From: Parahaliea mediterranea
Lineage (GTDB): Bacteria; Pseudomonadota; Gammaproteobacteria; Pseudomonadales; Halieaceae
Assembly: GCF_017255185.1 (NCBI RefSeq)
Contig: NZ_JAFKCZ010000006.1
Span: 62,001-126,000 of the forward strand
DNA length: 64,000 nucleotides
Reading direction: 5' to 3'
In this document: positions 16,826 through 26,601 of the stretch, in pieces
How the letters are laid out: each line of letters starts with the position of its first letter
How positions within the stretch are numbered: position 1 is the first letter of the stretch
Made by a program: the position numbers and the translations under genes
Notes under the pieces: model-generated
The model's input: only the letters and a program-made list of their open reading frames with translations
Told to the model about the DNA's origin: nothing
Database searches by the model: none

Positions 16826-17770
16826 TTGCGCGCAATACAAATCATCGATGGGCAGCCACAGCTGGTGCACCAGCGGCTCGGCGAGGCGGATGCCGACAGC
16901 GTACGCATCAAGGTCGCGGCCTCCTCCATCTGCGGCTCCGACCTGCACCTGATTGCGCGGGGCTGGGCGGAGGGCCGGGTGCTTGGGCACGAATTCGCCG
17001 GCCACACCCCGGACGGCACCGCGGTGGCGGTGGAACCCCTGTACGGCTGCGGCGACTGTACCTACTGCCGCGACGGCTACCTGGCGCACTGTGAACAGGG
17101 CGCGACCCTGTTGGGGGTGTCCGCGGCCGGCGGGATGGCCGAATACGTGCAGGCTCCCGCCTCGACCCTGGTACCCTTGCCCAGCGGCCTGGCGGTGACA
17201 GACGCCTGCCTGGTGGAGCCCCTGGCGGTCGCGGTCCACGGGATTCACCGCGCCCGCGTGCAAAACACCGACCGCGTACTGGTGGTCGGCGCCGGCGCCA
17301 TCGGGCTGGCGGCGGCCGCCGTGCTGCAAGGGCGCGGGCTGCGCTTCGACATGGCGGCGCGACACCCGCGGCAACAGGAATCGGCGCAGTTCTTCGGCGC
17401 TCGCCTGGAAGCGGGCGACGGCTACGATGTCGTGCTCGACGCGGTGGGCAGCGAAGATTCCCTGGCCCAGGCCATGCGCAGCGTACGGCCCCAGGGTCGG
17501 ATCGGCGTGCTCGGCAGCTTCTGGCAGCCGGTGAGCCTGGACATCAGCTGCTGTATGAAGGAGGTGGAACTGCTGCCGTCGATGACCTACAAATGCCGGC
17601 CGCCGCAGCGAAGTTTCGACGAGGCGGCCACCTTGCTGGCCGGCAATCCCGCCTTCGCCGGGCACCTGATTACCCACCGTTTTCCGCTGGAGGGCGCCGC
17701 CGAGGCCTTCGCAACGGCCGCCGACCGCGCCAGCGGCGCGATCAAGGTGAGCTTCTCCCCCCAGGGCTGA
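16826..17770 (+). CDS. zinc-dependent alcohol dehydrogenase (MDR superfamily)
   Basis: 314 residues from a TTG start, chosen because an ideal GGAGGTGA lies eight bases upstream. Catalytic zinc ligands are Cys36 (ICGSD) and His55-Glu56 (LGHE). Structural zinc cysteines are Cys75, 78, 81 and 89. The Rossmann motif VVGAGAIGLAAA is near residue 152. It is about 30 residues shorter than most family members because of trimmed loops. It would oxidise an alcohol with NAD(P); the substrate is unknown. It converges on the BBE-type oxidase gene with a 16-base gap. Confidence 0.9.
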   Translation: MRAIQIIDGQPQLVHQRLGEADADSVRIKVAASSICGSDLHLIARGWAEGRVLGHEFAGHTPDGTAVAVEPLYGCGDCTYCRDGYLAHCEQGATLLGVSAAGGMAEYVQAPASTLVPLPSGLAVTDACLVEPLAVAVHGIHRARVQNTDRVLVVGAGAIGLAAAAVLQGRGLRFDMAARHPRQQESAQFFGARLEAGDGYDVVLDAVGSEDSLAQAMRSVRPQGRIGVLGSFWQPVSLDISCCMKEVELLPSMTYKCRPPQRSFDEAATLLAGNPAFAGHLITHRFPLEGAAEAFATAADRASGAIKVSFSPQG

Positions 17771-17786
17771 GGCCGCCGCTCCCGGC

Positions 17787-19292
17787 CTAAACCGTCGGCT
17801 CGATGTTGGCGTTGAGGCGAAACAGGTTGCGCGGATCGTAGCGGTTCTTGAGCGCCACCAACCGCTGGAAATTGTCCTCGAAATTGGCCTGTAACTGCGC
17901 CGCGCGCTCGTTGTCCTCGGCCACGTTGGTGTAAAAGCCCCGGGTGTGCGGCTCCAGTTGTTTCCAATAAGCCCGGATATAGTCCCGGTGCGCCGGGCCG
18001 TCCGCCTCCGGCGGCCAGGCCAGGATCACCATCATATCGTGGCTGACATAGCGCTGGGAGAAGGCCGTATCGCCCGGCGCGACGCGACCGATGGCGCCGC
18101 CGGCATGCTGGAAGTAGCACTGGGTCAAACGCCCGGGGTCGGGCTCGAGGCCCTGCAGGATGCTGTCGATCAGTGCCGGGGTAATGCCTTCACAGAAACC
18201 GTCCTTGACATAGGACACCATGGCCCGCGGGTCGGAGAAATCGCCGGAGCGCTGCAGCGCGACATAATCCACCGCCCCGACGCTGTCTTTGAGCGGCTTG
18301 CCTAGAGCGCGAAACGGCTGCATCAGGCGCTCGAAATCCGCGGGCGGGCCGGAGTAACAAACATCCAGCACCGCGAACCCGGGCCCGTCCCCGGGGGGAT
18401 GGCCCACACCGCAGTCCAAATAGAACGCGTCGGGCAGGCGCATCGAGTGTTCCGCGTAGGCCTCCAATACGTCGCGGGCGCGGTCGATCGGATACACCCA
18501 CTTACCGCCGATCACCTCCCGCTGCATGGGGTGCAGGTCAAAGGTAAAGTTGCTGACCACCCCGAAGTTGCCGCCACCGCCGCGCACGCCCCAGTAGAGG
18601 TCGCTGTTCTGGTCGCCATCGGCGTGATGGAAGCTGCCGTCGGCGGTCACCACATCCACGGCGCGAATGTTGTCCAGCGCCAGGCCGAAGCGGCGCGCCA
18701 CGCGGCCGAAACCGCCGCCGGTGGCCAATCCGCCCACCCCGGTATGGGATACCGTGCCGGCGGTGGTCACCAGGCCCCGGGCCAGGGTCTCGTGGTCGAT
18801 GGCGCCCAACAGGCTGCCGCCGGTGACATAGGCGAGCCGGCGCTGGGTGTCCAGCTGCACGTTGCGGTAACTGGACAGGTCGATCAACAGGCCGCCGTCA
18901 CAGGTGGACTTGCCGGAAAAGCTGTGGCCGCCGCACTTCACCGCGACCACCAGGTCGTTGGCGCCGGCGAACTGCACCGCCGACTGGATATCCGCCGGGC
19001 CGGTCGGCTGCACGATCAGCGCCGGGTGCTTGTCGATCACCGGATTGAGCACCAGCCGCGCAGTATCGTAGGCGGGCTTGCCGGGCAGCAGCAGGCGCCC
19101 TCGCAGGCTGTCCGCCAGTTCCTGTACGCTCGCCCGGGGCAGGACCTGTTCGCGGCCCTGGAGACTCAGCGCCTGCAGGTCGGCATCCACCTGCTGCAGT
19201 CCGGCATAGACCCCCGCCATCACCCCGCGCGGGAGCAGCGCTCCCGCCAGCAGGGCGGCGACCCCGGCGTGACAAAATTCGCGTCGTTGCAT
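17787..19292 (-). CDS. Tat-exported FAD-linked oxidase (berberine-bridge-enzyme type)
   Basis: 501 residues. The N-terminus MQRREF followed by a hydrophobic stretch and an AxA-like end is a twin-arginine signal, so the protein is probably folded with FAD and exported to the periplasm. A PCMH-type FAD domain includes GGHSFSG (the histidine that binds FAD covalently in this family) and LATGGGFGRVARRFG. The C-terminal BBE motif YDPRNLFRLNANI is intact. Members oxidise sugars, alcohols or alkaloid-like substrates with oxygen. It lies 125 bases after the nitrate-reductase iron-sulfur gene on the same strand, but I see no functional link. Confidence 0.88.
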   Translation of the reverse strand: MQRREFCHAGVAALLAGALLPRGVMAGVYAGLQQVDADLQALSLQGREQVLPRASVQELADSLRGRLLLPGKPAYDTARLVLNPVIDKHPALIVQPTGPADIQSAVQFAGANDLVVAVKCGGHSFSGKSTCDGGLLIDLSSYRNVQLDTQRRLAYVTGGSLLGAIDHETLARGLVTTAGTVSHTGVGGLATGGGFGRVARRFGLALDNIRAVDVVTADGSFHHADGDQNSDLYWGVRGGGGNFGVVSNFTFDLHPMQREVIGGKWVYPIDRARDVLEAYAEHSMRLPDAFYLDCGVGHPPGDGPGFAVLDVCYSGPPADFERLMQPFRALGKPLKDSVGAVDYVALQRSGDFSDPRAMVSYVKDGFCEGITPALIDSILQGLEPDPGRLTQCYFQHAGGAIGRVAPGDTAFSQRYVSHDMMVILAWPPEADGPAHRDYIRAYWKQLEPHTRGFYTNVAEDNERAAQLQANFEDNFQRLVALKNRYDPRNLFRLNANIEPTV

Positions 19293-19417
19293 GGTTTGCC
19301 CCCTCCCCCCCGCGCCGCGCGAATCGCGGACGGCTCCCGAGTAGTCAATACCGCAAGACTAGTCCAGCCGGGCCAAGTTGCCCACATGCGAACAAACAAC
19401 CATGGCGAGACGGCAGC

Positions 19418-21319
19418 TCAGTGGGCGTCGGGCACGACCCCCACCTGGGGCATCGTCGCCAGGCCAATATCCCGGGCGTGTTGCTCAAAGCCCTTGTTCT
19501 TCCAGAAAAAGGCGCCGGGCATGGTGGTGGGCACCACCAGCACATAGAACAGCGCGCGGCCGACCGCGGCGACGCTCACCGCGCACAGGGCCAGCAACAG
19601 CCACAGGCCTAAACCCGCGGCGCTGGCGACATACAGTGGCGCGCACAACAGTCCAACCGCCGCCAGGGCCAACAGGGCATTGCGGGCGAGATAGGTCTTG
19701 CCGAAAGTGGTGCGCTGCACGTAGTGGGACACCGCCCCCTCATTCTCGGCCGTGCTCATATCGCGGGCGTGGAGATAGAGCCCCAGGCCTTCCAGCGCCA
19801 GGCCAAACCCCATCAACAAACCGCACCAGCCCAGCAACTCCGCCGGCGCCAGGCCGGCAAGAACCAGGGCCACGCCGCCCACCGCTGCCAGACCAAGGGC
19901 GCCGAGATAGAAGCAGCAACCGAGGAAGGAAAATGCGGTCTGGTGGTGATTCCAGAAAGGTCGTGCCTTGATGCGGTAGCAGCGATACATATAGTACAGC
20001 CCCAGCGCCGCGCTGATCAGCGCCAGCGCGCCAGTGACACGCGCCGCCGAGGCGAACAGCCCGGCAAAGGCCGCCAGCCCGGGCAGGTAGTCGAGCACCC
20101 AGACTTGCTGTGCCAGGCTCGCCAACAGGTGCAAGCTGGCAAAGGCCATAAAGCCGGCGACACCCGCGCCCTCCCGGGCCACGGGCGAATGGCGGATATT
20201 GTTGAAGCCCCGGTAAAAGCGCAGGGGTTTGCCCAGGTGTACGGTCGACATAAACAAGCCAAAGGCCACCATGCCCAGGCACAGCAGCACCGCCCCGGGA
20301 TAGACCGGCGAATTCACCACCGTGGACACGACCCCGCTGCCCGCCAGCGCGCCCAGGTACAGCATGGCGAACAGGCCAATCGCCGCCTGGGCGGCCAGGG
20401 TAAACAGCACCAGCGGGTTTTCCCGGCTGGACAGCCGCGCCAGGTTCCACAGGCGCGCGGTGCCGGCCTTTTTGTCCACCGCCGGCCGGTAGTGACCGGC
20501 ACTGTCGTCGCGGCGGTATTTCACCGGCGCCGAGTCGGTGCGTGTCAATTCCCGCGGCATGCTGCGGGTCTGCTGAAAACGGATGTTGGGCTGGGTGATG
20601 GCCGGGTCCGGGAAGCCGGGGATGCGGGTGTCGATCTGCTCCCGGCGTTCGGGTGTGTTCTCCACCACGCCGAAGTTCAGGGCATTACCCAGGCAGGCCG
20701 ACACGCAGGCCGGTTTCAGGCCGACCTCGAGCCGGTCCACGCACATATTGCACTTCTCCACCTGGCCCGCCACCGGGTCCAGCTGTGGTGCGTTGTAGGG
20801 GCAAACCCAGGTGCAGTAACCACAGCCGAAGCAGATATCCGGGTCCTGGATCACCGCGCCGTACTCGGGGTGCTTGGTGTAGGCCCGCGTGGGGCAGCCC
20901 TTGAGGCATACCGGGTCGTCGCAGTGGTTGCAGGCCATGGAGATATTCATGCGCACGAAGTTGGGATAGGTTCCCCCCTCGACGTAACCCACGCTGCGAA
21001 AGCTCAGGTGCGGCGGCAGGTCGTTTTTCTCGCTGCAGGCGGACTCACAGGCGTGGCAGCCGATGCAGTTATCCGCGGTGAAATGGAAGGCGTGCTGTTT
21101 GTTGCGATTGGGGTTGAAGCCCTTCTCGCTCACGCCATTGATATTGAGCGAGCTCGCCTCTTCCACCAGGTCGATCAGGGCGATACGGTTGCCGTAGCGG
21201 TTGAGTTCCTCGCTGCTATTGTCCTTGAGCAGGGCGTAGTCCGGCTCGTTGTGGCGCAGCGGAAACAGCGACTGGGAGGGGCGCGCATTGTCGATCGGCT
21301 CGAACAGTTGCACCGTCAT
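19418..21319 (-). CDS. fused DmsB-like ferredoxin and DmsC-like membrane anchor of nitrate reductase
   Basis: 633 residues. The first ~240 hold four [4Fe-4S] cysteine groups: CIGCHACESAC (85-95), CNHCDDPVCLKGC, CFGCGYCTWVC, and CNMC plus CVSAC. A linker with no membrane segment follows, then about 330 residues with eight or more hydrophobic helices, like DmsC/YnfH. DmsB and DmsC are normally separate, so this is a fusion. It overlaps the upstream molybdopterin nitrate reductase gene by one base (TGATG) and should pass quinol electrons to it at the inner membrane. An assimilatory enzyme usually takes electrons from NADH or soluble ferredoxin, so this makes the locus distinctive. Confidence 0.88.
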   Translation of the reverse strand: MTVQLFEPIDNARPSQSLFPLRHNEPDYALLKDNSSEELNRYGNRIALIDLVEEASSLNINGVSEKGFNPNRNKQHAFHFTADNCIGCHACESACSEKNDLPPHLSFRSVGYVEGGTYPNFVRMNISMACNHCDDPVCLKGCPTRAYTKHPEYGAVIQDPDICFGCGYCTWVCPYNAPQLDPVAGQVEKCNMCVDRLEVGLKPACVSACLGNALNFGVVENTPERREQIDTRIPGFPDPAITQPNIRFQQTRSMPRELTRTDSAPVKYRRDDSAGHYRPAVDKKAGTARLWNLARLSSRENPLVLFTLAAQAAIGLFAMLYLGALAGSGVVSTVVNSPVYPGAVLLCLGMVAFGLFMSTVHLGKPLRFYRGFNNIRHSPVAREGAGVAGFMAFASLHLLASLAQQVWVLDYLPGLAAFAGLFASAARVTGALALISAALGLYYMYRCYRIKARPFWNHHQTAFSFLGCCFYLGALGLAAVGGVALVLAGLAPAELLGWCGLLMGFGLALEGLGLYLHARDMSTAENEGAVSHYVQRTTFGKTYLARNALLALAAVGLLCAPLYVASAAGLGLWLLLALCAVSVAAVGRALFYVLVVPTTMPGAFFWKNKGFEQHARDIGLATMPQVGVVPDAH

Positions 21320-23517
21320 CAGTAGGCCCTCATCTCGCGGTTGAGTCGCGCCGCCTCGGCCTGGTCGACCCGTTCGATGCGCACCGCCGCCTGCTTGAAG
21401 GCCGGCTGGCGCGAATGTGGGTCCAGCAGGCCCAGGGACACACGGTTCACACAGTCGTGGAAGTGAAAGGGCACGAAGATCATATTGCGCGGCACGCGCT
21501 GGGTCAGCTGGGCCAGTACGATGGCGTCGCCGCGGCGGGATACCAGCCGCACGTACTGCATATTCTCCACACCCAGCTCGCGGGCCGCGTCGGGGTTCAT
21601 TTCCATGTAGGCGGTGGGGCTGAACTTGTTGCAGTTACCCACCTTGCCGGTGCGGGTGCGGGTGTGGAAGTGCTCCACCACCCGGCCGCTGTTGAGCCAG
21701 AAGGGAAAGTCGCTGTCAGGCTTTTCGTTATTGTCGGCCCAGGGCAGCGCCAACAGTTTGGCCTTGCCGTCGGCAAACTGGAACACGCCATCGGCGTAGA
21801 GGCGCGGCGTACCGGTTTCATCGCCGTCGCGCATCGGCCACTGGATGCCACGCTGCGCCAGGATTTTGTCATGGCTCATGCCGGAGATATCCAGCATGCG
21901 CGGCTGGCCGTTGGCCCCGGTGCCCACCGACAGGGCCTTCATCTCCTCGAAGACCTCGGACGCGCTTTCGGGAAAACGCATGCGCCGGCCCTGCTCCCAG
22001 CGTTTGGCCAGCTGGTTGAAGATCCACAGGTCGGGCCTTGAATTGCCCAGCGGCGCGCTGACCGGCGTCACCCGGTTGACCCGGCGTTCGGTGTTGGTGA
22101 AACAGCCGTCCTTCTCGGCCCACACGCTGGCGGGGAAATAGACGTGGGCGTACTGGGTCGCCTCCACGTCCGCGTAGGCATCCTGCACCACGCAGAACTC
22201 CAACTTTTCCAGGGTCTTGCGGATACGCCCGGTGTTGGGCATGGAGGTCATGGGGTTGGTGGCCACCAGCCACAGCGCCTTGATCTGGCCGGACTCGATG
22301 GCCGGGAAAATATCGGTCATAAAGCGGCCGCGTTGCTCGGGAAAAAACGCCGGGTCCACGCCCCAGAAGCTACCGACCTGCTCCCGGTGCGCGGGGTTCT
22401 CCAGCGCCCGGTAACCGGGCAGGCCGGAACAGGACGACCACTCGCGGGTGCCCATGGCGTTGCACTGGCCGGTAATCGACAGGGAGGTACCCCCGGGCTT
22501 GCCGATATTGCCGGTGATCAAATTGAGGTTGTTGATCGCGCAGACCCCGTCGGAGCCGTGGGTGCTCTGGTTGATGCCCATCGTCCAGATACTCATCGCC
22601 GCGCCGGCACCGGCGTAGAGCCGGGCCACGTGACGGATGGTGTCCTCGTCGATGCCGGTGATTGTCGCCGCCATGCCCGGGTCGTACTCCGCCACCAGGG
22701 CCGCGAAATCCTCGCGGCCATTGGTGTGCGCGGCGATATAGTCCTCGTCCGCCAGGCCTTCCTCGAGGATCACATGGCACAGGCTGTTCAGCAGTACCAG
22801 GTCAGTGCCCGGGGTGATGGGCAGGTGGATGTCGGCGAACTGGGCGAACATGGTGACCCGCGGGTCGACCACGATGATCGGGAAGCGGCGCTGCTCCAGG
22901 GCCTCTTTCAGGCGCCAGTAGATGACCGGGTGCTGCTCCGGCAGGTTGGAGCCAAAGGCCAACAGGCAATCGGTGTGGGAAAAGTCGTCGTAGCAACCGG
23001 GAGGGCCGTCGCTGCCGAAGGAGCGCTTGTAACCGGACACCGCCGAGGCCATGCACAGGGTGGTGTTGCCGTCGTAGTTGTTGGTGCCGATCACCCCGCG
23101 CACCAGCTTGCCCAGCGTATAGAACTCCTCGGTGAGAATCTGGCCGGTGGACACCACGGCCACCGCGTCGCGGCCGTACTTGTCCTGGATACGCTGGAAT
23201 TGTGCGGCGGTGCGGTCGAGGGCCGTGTTCCAGTCCACACTCTGCCAGGGATCATAGCTGTGCGCGCGCAGCAGGGGCTCGGTGCCTCGGCCACTGGCAT
23301 TGAGGATGCCCGCCTCGGTAATGCCCTTGATGCACAGTTTGCCCCGGTTGACCGGCGCGTCCGCCACCCCGCGGGTGGTCACCGCCTTGCCATCGGCATC
23401 CAGCCCCACTTCCATGGCGCAACCGGTGGAACAGTAACCACAGGTGGCGTACTTCCACTGCACCACACCCTTGTCGCGCAGGATGATGGGGTTTTTCTTG
23501 CGTCGTCCAAACAACAT
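21319..23517 (-). CDS. nasA: molybdopterin oxidoreductase, assimilatory nitrate reductase catalytic subunit
   Basis: 732 residues. An N-terminal [4Fe-4S] site is formed by Cys26, Cys29, Cys33 and Cys62 (CGYCSTGC...C). Molybdopterin-guanine-dinucleotide domains follow, and a C-terminal MGD-binding barrel contains NSGRVVEHFHTRTRTGKV. No Tat signal is present, so the protein is cytoplasmic, as expected for assimilation. It reduces nitrate to nitrite. It lacks the C-terminal BFD-like iron-sulfur domain found in some NasA enzymes. Position after nirB and nirD, and coupling to the DmsBC-like fusion, identify it as nitrate reductase rather than a formate or thiosulfate enzyme. An ordinary formate dehydrogenase is less likely in this context. 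Confidence 0.88.
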   Translation of the reverse strand: MLFGRRKKNPIILRDKGVVQWKYATCGYCSTGCAMEVGLDADGKAVTTRGVADAPVNRGKLCIKGITEAGILNASGRGTEPLLRAHSYDPWQSVDWNTALDRTAAQFQRIQDKYGRDAVAVVSTGQILTEEFYTLGKLVRGVIGTNNYDGNTTLCMASAVSGYKRSFGSDGPPGCYDDFSHTDCLLAFGSNLPEQHPVIYWRLKEALEQRRFPIIVVDPRVTMFAQFADIHLPITPGTDLVLLNSLCHVILEEGLADEDYIAAHTNGREDFAALVAEYDPGMAATITGIDEDTIRHVARLYAGAGAAMSIWTMGINQSTHGSDGVCAINNLNLITGNIGKPGGTSLSITGQCNAMGTREWSSCSGLPGYRALENPAHREQVGSFWGVDPAFFPEQRGRFMTDIFPAIESGQIKALWLVATNPMTSMPNTGRIRKTLEKLEFCVVQDAYADVEATQYAHVYFPASVWAEKDGCFTNTERRVNRVTPVSAPLGNSRPDLWIFNQLAKRWEQGRRMRFPESASEVFEEMKALSVGTGANGQPRMLDISGMSHDKILAQRGIQWPMRDGDETGTPRLYADGVFQFADGKAKLLALPWADNNEKPDSDFPFWLNSGRVVEHFHTRTRTGKVGNCNKFSPTAYMEMNPDAARELGVENMQYVRLVSRRGDAIVLAQLTQRVPRNMIFVPFHFHDCVNRVSLGLLDPHSRQPAFKQAAVRIERVDQAEAARLNREMRAY

Positions 23518-23531
23518 CGAGGCGCTACTCC

Positions 23532-23882
23532 TCAGTTACCGGCCTGTACTTGCACCTGGTCGCCATCCATGCGTACCGGGTACACCGGCAGGCAGACCCG
23601 CGCGTCCTCCAGGCACTGCCCCGTGAGCAGGTTGTAGTGTTCCTTGTACAGCGGCGAGGCCACCACCAGTTGCCCCTGCAGATCGCCCACAATGCCGCGC
23701 GACATCACATTGGCCCGGCCGACCGGGTCGCGGTTGCCCAGGGCAAAAACCTGTTGTTCTGTTTCCGGCAGGTAGAAGATCGCCACCTGCTCCCCCGCCA
23801 CTAGCGCACACACTCCGGAGTTCGCCACCAGGTCCGCGCGCAGGCAAACGCCCTGCCACACCAGTTTTTCCACCACATTCAT
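23532..23882 (-). CDS. nirD: nitrite reductase (NADH) small subunit NirD
   Basis: 116 residues from the ATG of MNVVEK, which has GGAAGGG nine bases upstream; a GTG six codons earlier is an alternative. The sequence is the NirD-type Rieske-like fold, with FALGNRDPVGRANVMSRGIVG and ASPLYKEHYNL, lacking the cysteine/histidine iron ligands as NirD does. It partners NirB in reducing nitrite to ammonium in the cytoplasm. It begins 21 bases after nirB ends and is followed 14 bases later by the nitrate reductase gene, so the order is nirB-nirD-nasA-dmsBC in one operon. Confidence 0.95.
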   Translation of the reverse strand: MNVVEKLVWQGVCLRADLVANSGVCALVAGEQVAIFYLPETEQQVFALGNRDPVGRANVMSRGIVGDLQGQLVVASPLYKEHYNLLTGQCLEDARVCLPVYPVRMDGDQVQVQAGN

Positions 23883-23903
23883 ATCCAGTTTCCCTTCCAC
23901 CGA

Positions 23904-26444
23904 TTACTTCGCGCCCGCCGCACTTGCTACTCTCGCTACCAGGCGAATCTTCTCCTCCGGCCGTGCCGGGCGGTTCTGGCCGCGCTCCTGCACGAACACC
24001 ACCTCCGGGTCGCCGCCATCGGCATTGACGAACTGGCGGAAGCGCTTGAGTTTCTCCGGGTCGTTGATGGTGGTGTTCCACTCGCACTGGTAGGTGCCGA
24101 CAACGGACGCCATCTGCTGCTCCAATTCGCTGCAGATACCCAGGCTGTCCTCGATCACCACCTCCCGCAGGTAGTCGAGACCGCCCTCGAGGTTGTCCAT
24201 CCACACCGAGGTGCGCTGCAGGCGATCGGCGGTGCGGATGTAGAACATCAGGAAGCGGTCGATGTAACGAATGAGCGTTTCATCGTCGAGGTCGGTGGCA
24301 AACAGGTCGGCGTGGCGCGGCTTCATGCCGCCGTTGCCGCAGACGTAGAGGTTCCAGCCGTTCTCGGTGGCGATCACGCCGAAGTCCTTGGACTGGGCCT
24401 CGGCGCACTCGCGGGTACAGCCGGACACCGCGGACTTGATCTTGTGGGGCGCGCGCAATCCCTTGTAACGGTTCTCGATGTATATGGCCATGCCCACGCT
24501 GTCCTGCACGCCGTAGCGGCACCAGGTGCTGCCCACGCAGGACTTCACCGTGCGCAGCGCCTTGCCGTAGGCGTGGCCGGTCTCGAAACCGGCGGCCACC
24601 AGCTCGCGCCAGATGTCCGGGAGCTCGTGTTGGCGGGCGCCGAACAGGTCGATGCGCTGGCCGCCGGTGATCTTGGTATACAGGCCGTATTTCTTCGCCA
24701 CCTCACCCAGCACGATCAGCTTGTCGGGCGTGATCTCGCCGCCGGCGATGCGGGGCACCACCGAGTAGGTGCCGTCCTTTTGCATGTTGGCGAGGAAGGT
24801 GTCGTTGGTATCCTGCAGGCCCACGTGGGGCATTTCCAGCACGTGTTCGTTCCACAGCGAGGCCATGATCGAGGCCACCGCCGGTTTGCAGATATCGCAG
24901 CCCCGGCCTCTACCGTGTTTGGCCAGCATGTCGTCGAAAGTCTTCAACTCGCCGACCCGGGCCAGGTGATAGAGCTCCTGGCGGGTGTGGGGAAAGTGCT
25001 CGCAAATACTCTTATCCACGGTGACACCGCGAGCGCTGAGCTCGTCTTCCACCAGATTCTTGAGCATCGCCGCACAGCCGCCGCAACCGGTGCTCGCCCT
25101 GGTCTCGGCCTTGACCTCCCCCAAGCTGCAGCATCCACTGTCCAGGGCTTCGACGATGCCGCCCTTGGTGACGTTGTGGCAGGAGCACACCGTGGCGCTC
25201 ATCGGCAGGGCCGCGGCCCCCAGCAGCGGCTTGTCGCCCGCCGCCGGCACGATCAGGCTCTCCGGTTCCGCCGGCAATTCGATGCCGTTGAGAAAGTACT
25301 GCAGCAACGTGTCGTAGTCTTCGCAGTCCCCGACCAGCACGGCGCCCAGCAGGGTCTTGCCGTCGCCGCTGGTCACGATGCGTTTGTAGACCTCCGCGCG
25401 CTCGTCGCTGAACACGTAGGAAATACTGCCTTCGATGCGAGCGTGGGCATCGCCGATGGAGCCCACATCCACCCCCAGCAGCTTCAACTTGGTGCTCATA
25501 TCGGCACCCTGGAACTGCGCCGGTTCACCCGCCAGCTGGTTCGCGACCACCTCCGCCATACGGTAACCGGGGGCCACCAGGCCGTAGATGCGGCCGCCGA
25601 ACAGCGCGCATTCGCCGATGGCGAAAATGTCGGAGTCCGAAGTCTTGCATTTATAGTCGATGACGATACCGCCGCGCTCGCCCACCGCCAGCTCGCTCTC
25701 CCGGGCCAACTGGTCGCGGGGCCGGATGCCGGCGGAGAACACAATCATATCGGTGTCCAGGACGGCCTCGTCGGCAAAGTTCATCGCCAGGGCGGCGCCG
25801 CTACCGTCGACGATCTCGCGGGTGTTCTTGCTGGTATGCACACGCACGCCCAGGGCCTCGATCTTGCGCCGCAGCATCCTGGAACCGCCCTCGTCCAGTT
25901 GCACCCCCATCAGGCCGGGGGCGAACTCCACCACATGGGTCTCCAAATCGAGGTTGCGCAGGGCATTGGCGCACTCCAGGCCCAGCAGTCCCCCGCCCAC
26001 CACCACGCCGGTGCGACTATCTTTGGCCGCGGCCTTGATGCGGCCCAGGTCGTCGATGGTGCGGTACACCAGGCAGCGTTCGTGGTCGGCGCCGGACACC
26101 GGGGGCACGAAGGGATAGGAACCGGTGGCCATCACCAGCTTGTGATAATCAAAACGGCGACCGGAGGCGGTAACCACGGTCTTCGCCGCGCGCTCGATTC
26201 TGGTCACCGGGTCGCCGAACACCGCCTGCACGCCCCACTCCCGGTAGGTGTCCCGGGTGGCCAAGGCCAGCTCGGCCGGCTCGCGCCCACAGAACACCTC
26301 CGACAAGTGCACGCGATCGTAGGCCGGCCGCGGTTCCTCGCCGATCACGGTGATGTGATCGCCGGTACCGAGGCCGACCAGGGTCTCGACGAAATGGTGG
26401 CCGACCATGCCATTGCCGATTACGACGATCTTGCGGTCGTTCAT
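23904..26444 (-). CDS. nirB: nitrite reductase (NADH) large subunit NirB
   Basis: 846 residues from the ATG of MNDRKIVVIG, supported by GGAGAG eight bases upstream; a 20-residue extension is not family-like. An N-terminal FAD/NADH oxidoreductase (GNGMVG) comes first, then a BFD-like [2Fe-2S] domain with CSCHN and CGGC near residue 440. The C-terminal sulfite/nitrite reductase repeat carries the siroheme/[4Fe-4S] cysteines in GSTWCRYGVQDS and SGCTRECAEAQ. It catalyses six-electron reduction of nitrite to ammonium. It heads a minus-strand operon whose leader has a sigma-54-like promoter and a NasT-type hairpin. Confidence 0.97.
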   Translation of the reverse strand: MNDRKIVVIGNGMVGHHFVETLVGLGTGDHITVIGEEPRPAYDRVHLSEVFCGREPAELALATRDTYREWGVQAVFGDPVTRIERAAKTVVTASGRRFDYHKLVMATGSYPFVPPVSGADHERCLVYRTIDDLGRIKAAAKDSRTGVVVGGGLLGLECANALRNLDLETHVVEFAPGLMGVQLDEGGSRMLRRKIEALGVRVHTSKNTREIVDGSGAALAMNFADEAVLDTDMIVFSAGIRPRDQLARESELAVGERGGIVIDYKCKTSDSDIFAIGECALFGGRIYGLVAPGYRMAEVVANQLAGEPAQFQGADMSTKLKLLGVDVGSIGDAHARIEGSISYVFSDERAEVYKRIVTSGDGKTLLGAVLVGDCEDYDTLLQYFLNGIELPAEPESLIVPAAGDKPLLGAAALPMSATVCSCHNVTKGGIVEALDSGCCSLGEVKAETRASTGCGGCAAMLKNLVEDELSARGVTVDKSICEHFPHTRQELYHLARVGELKTFDDMLAKHGRGRGCDICKPAVASIMASLWNEHVLEMPHVGLQDTNDTFLANMQKDGTYSVVPRIAGGEITPDKLIVLGEVAKKYGLYTKITGGQRIDLFGARQHELPDIWRELVAAGFETGHAYGKALRTVKSCVGSTWCRYGVQDSVGMAIYIENRYKGLRAPHKIKSAVSGCTRECAEAQSKDFGVIATENGWNLYVCGNGGMKPRHADLFATDLDDETLIRYIDRFLMFYIRTADRLQRTSVWMDNLEGGLDYLREVVIEDSLGICSELEQQMASVVGTYQCEWNTTINDPEKLKRFRQFVNADGGDPEVVFVQERGQNRPARPEEKIRLVARVASAAGAK

Positions 26445-26544
26445 AGCATTCTCTCTCCGATTGTCATTCGCGCCCGTGACGCGGTGGCGGTATGGGCGAA
26501 ACACAGCGACGCCCTCCGCAGCCGGCCGTGAGGCAGGCGTGCAG

Positions 26545-26558
26545 GAGCGTCGTTGCTC
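26545..26558 (-). promoter_or_regulatory. ANTAR (NasT)-type hairpin in the nirB leader
   Basis: On the minus strand GAGC and GCTC pair around the six-base loop AACGAC, which has A at position 1 and G at position 4, the pattern recognised by ANTAR proteins. It lies about 35 bases downstream of the predicted start site. A second hairpin is doubtful (a weak ACGGCC loop further on), and no terminator with a U-tract is visible in this leader. Confidence 0.55.
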
Positions 26559-26601
26559 GTGGAGGGAGACAGCGGTGTGGGGTGTTGCACCGAGAATTGA
26601 T

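Noticed and set aside
26490-26530. Second ANTAR hairpin or terminator in the nirB leader
   Set aside because: An ACGGCC loop and a GCCTC/GAGGGC stem can be drawn, but pairing is poor and there is no U-tract.
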